Positions 24,780 to 25,651 of a stretch of DNA of 25,651 nucleotides are shown here, one piece after another; the stretch's first letter is position 1, and each line of letters starts with the position of its first letter. The stretch is from GCA-2728135 sp002728135 (GTDB lineage Bacteria; Pseudomonadota; Alphaproteobacteria; UBA828): NCBI GenBank assembly GCA_963997635.1, contig CAXEND010000020.1, positions 1 through 25,651 of the forward strand, in the 5' to 3' direction. The position numbers were made by a program, and so were the translations under genes. The notes below the pieces were generated by a model. It did no database searches and was not told the DNA's origin. It worked only from the letters and a program-made list of their open reading frames with translations.

Positions 24780-25651
24780 ATGATAACAGAGAGAGTCATT
24801 GCCATCTTTTTACTATTTCTTTGTGGAATCATTTTTGGTTTATTATTTTCAATTAATGCCATAGCGGTCCAAGGGGGCGTTCCCGCAATTGCCTATGCCT
24901 TTTGGCAATCCCTTGGAGCAGGAGTTTTATTATTAATATATTCTTCTATCCGGGGAAATCGTCTTAGATTTTCCTTTGAACATATTAGAACTTACATAAT
25001 GCTGGGTTTACTTGGAATGGCATTTCCACTGTCCATTCTTGCATATGTAGCCCCAAAAGTACCACCTGGACCTCTAACACTCCTGCTTGTCTTATCCCCA
25101 CTTCTTACATATGTATTTTCAGTAATTCTTAGAGTTGAGTCATTTCGCTGGCTAAGCGTTGCAGGGATTGTATTTGGAATTTCTGGTGTTGCACTAGCAG
25201 TTCTCCCAGATACTGCCTTACCAGAACCAGGAATGGCTGCTTGGATGCTACTTGGTGTATTAGCCCCTGTTAGTTTTGCTGCAGTTAACGTGTTAGCAGG
25301 TAAGTTTCGTCCCCCAGCGTCAGCTGGGGAAAGTCTATCAGCTGGCCTTTTATTGTTCTCAGCCATAATTTTAGTACCAGTTATGTTTGCAACCGATCAA
25401 CTATTTGCCTTTGATGCTTCTATGGAAGTTAACTTAGCAGTTGTATGGTCTATAATTATTAATGCTGTATTCTGGTTAGCTTTTTTTGAAATTGTTCGCA
25501 TCGCTGGCCCGGTATTCTTCGCCCAATTTAACTTTATTGCGGTGATCTGCGGAATAGCTTGGGCTTATATTGTTTTTGGGCAAGTACCTAGTGTATATAT
25601 CTGGGTTTCAGCTGCATTGTTATTTTTGGGATTAGGGCTTGTTTTATCAGG
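24780..25651 (+). CDS. EamA-type (DMT superfamily) transporter, 3' end cut by window
   Basis: The frame is open from ATG 24780 to the end of the window (290 codons), so the C-terminus is missing but nearly all of a normal-size protein (about 300 residues) is present. It is strongly hydrophobic, with about ten predicted membrane helices in two halves; examples are IFLLFLCGIIFGLLFSI at the start and WVSAALLFLGLGLVLS at the end. This matches the 10-helix EamA/DMT exporter class (amino acids, metabolites or drugs). Substrate is unknown. AGGA at 24770-24773 lies six bases before the ATG. It begins 45 bases after the crotonase gene and may be co-transcribed with it. Confidence 0.85.
   Translation, partial: MITERVIAIFLLFLCGIIFGLLFSINAIAVQGGVPAIAYAFWQSLGAGVLLLIYSSIRGNRLRFSFEHIRTYIMLGLLGMAFPLSILAYVAPKVPPGPLTLLLVLSPLLTYVFSVILRVESFRWLSVAGIVFGISGVALAVLPDTALPEPGMAAWMLLGVLAPVSFAAVNVLAGKFRPPASAGESLSAGLLLFSAIILVPVMFATDQLFAFDASMEVNLAVVWSIIINAVFWLAFFEIVRIAGPVFFAQFNFIAVICGIAWAYIVFGQVPSVYIWVSAALLFLGLGLVLS

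Noticed and set aside
24992..25366. 124-codon ORF on the minus strand
   Set aside because: It lies fully within the EamA transporter gene, has low-complexity Ala/Ser/Thr content, and matches no family I recognise.

Overview
This window looks like a core-genome segment of an AT-rich alphaproteobacterium, probably an uncultivated marine or Rhodospirillales-like lineage. The evidence is gene content and order: glnE-bcp-DUF455, an amidase-mrcA-prfB block divergent from rne, and aroQ-accB-accC-aat beside DUF2155 and mlaD. RNase E has the alphaproteobacterial MVKRML-type N-terminus and a GWWQR-type C-terminus. Base composition is visibly low in G+C throughout (judged by eye, not computed). No tRNA, rRNA, CRISPR array, transposase, integrase or phage gene was seen.

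Layout. 1-804 (-) is the N-terminal part of a DUF3971/AsmA-like membrane protein cut by the window edge. The first 55 bases are an exact copy of 427-481 inside the same gene. 894-5230 (+) holds glnE, a BCP-type peroxiredoxin and a DUF455 ferritin-like protein. 5244-10257 (-) is a cell-wall and translation block transcribed as amidase, PBP1A (mrcA), then prfB; prfB carries an intact programmed +1 frameshift site. 10703-13255 (+) is RNase E, preceded by a leader of about 300 bases with a long imperfect hairpin. 13262-16112 (-) is a gamma-glutamyltransferase-like lipoprotein followed by a class I aminotransferase. 16146-17504 (+) is a BepA-like M48 metalloprotease with TPR-like repeats. 17535-18527 (-) is a ThiS-ThiG fusion. 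18674-21740 (+) is a compact aroQ-accB-accC-aat operon. 21659-22542 (-) is mlaD followed by a DUF2155 gene, whose 3' end overlaps that of aat. After an AT-rich gap come a phytanoyl-CoA dioxygenase family enzyme, a PaaG-like crotonase and the start of an EamA transporter (22871-25651, +).

How the genes work together. Most are housekeeping: nitrogen control (GlnE), peroxide defence (Bcp), peptidoglycan synthesis and splitting (PBP1A, amidase), translation termination (RF2), RNA turnover (RNase E), envelope quality and lipid transport (M48/BepA-like, MlaD, DUF3971), thiamine (ThiSG), shikimate (AroQ), the first step of fatty-acid synthesis (AccB/AccC) and N-end-rule tagging (Aat). The right-hand end is more accessory-like. 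I see no convincing multi-gene novel system. The points most worth checking are the in-frame repeat at the left edge, the structured rne leader with an overlapping upstream ORF, the GGT-like protein lacking the usual substrate-binding Arg motif, and the aat/DUF2155 antisense overlap.
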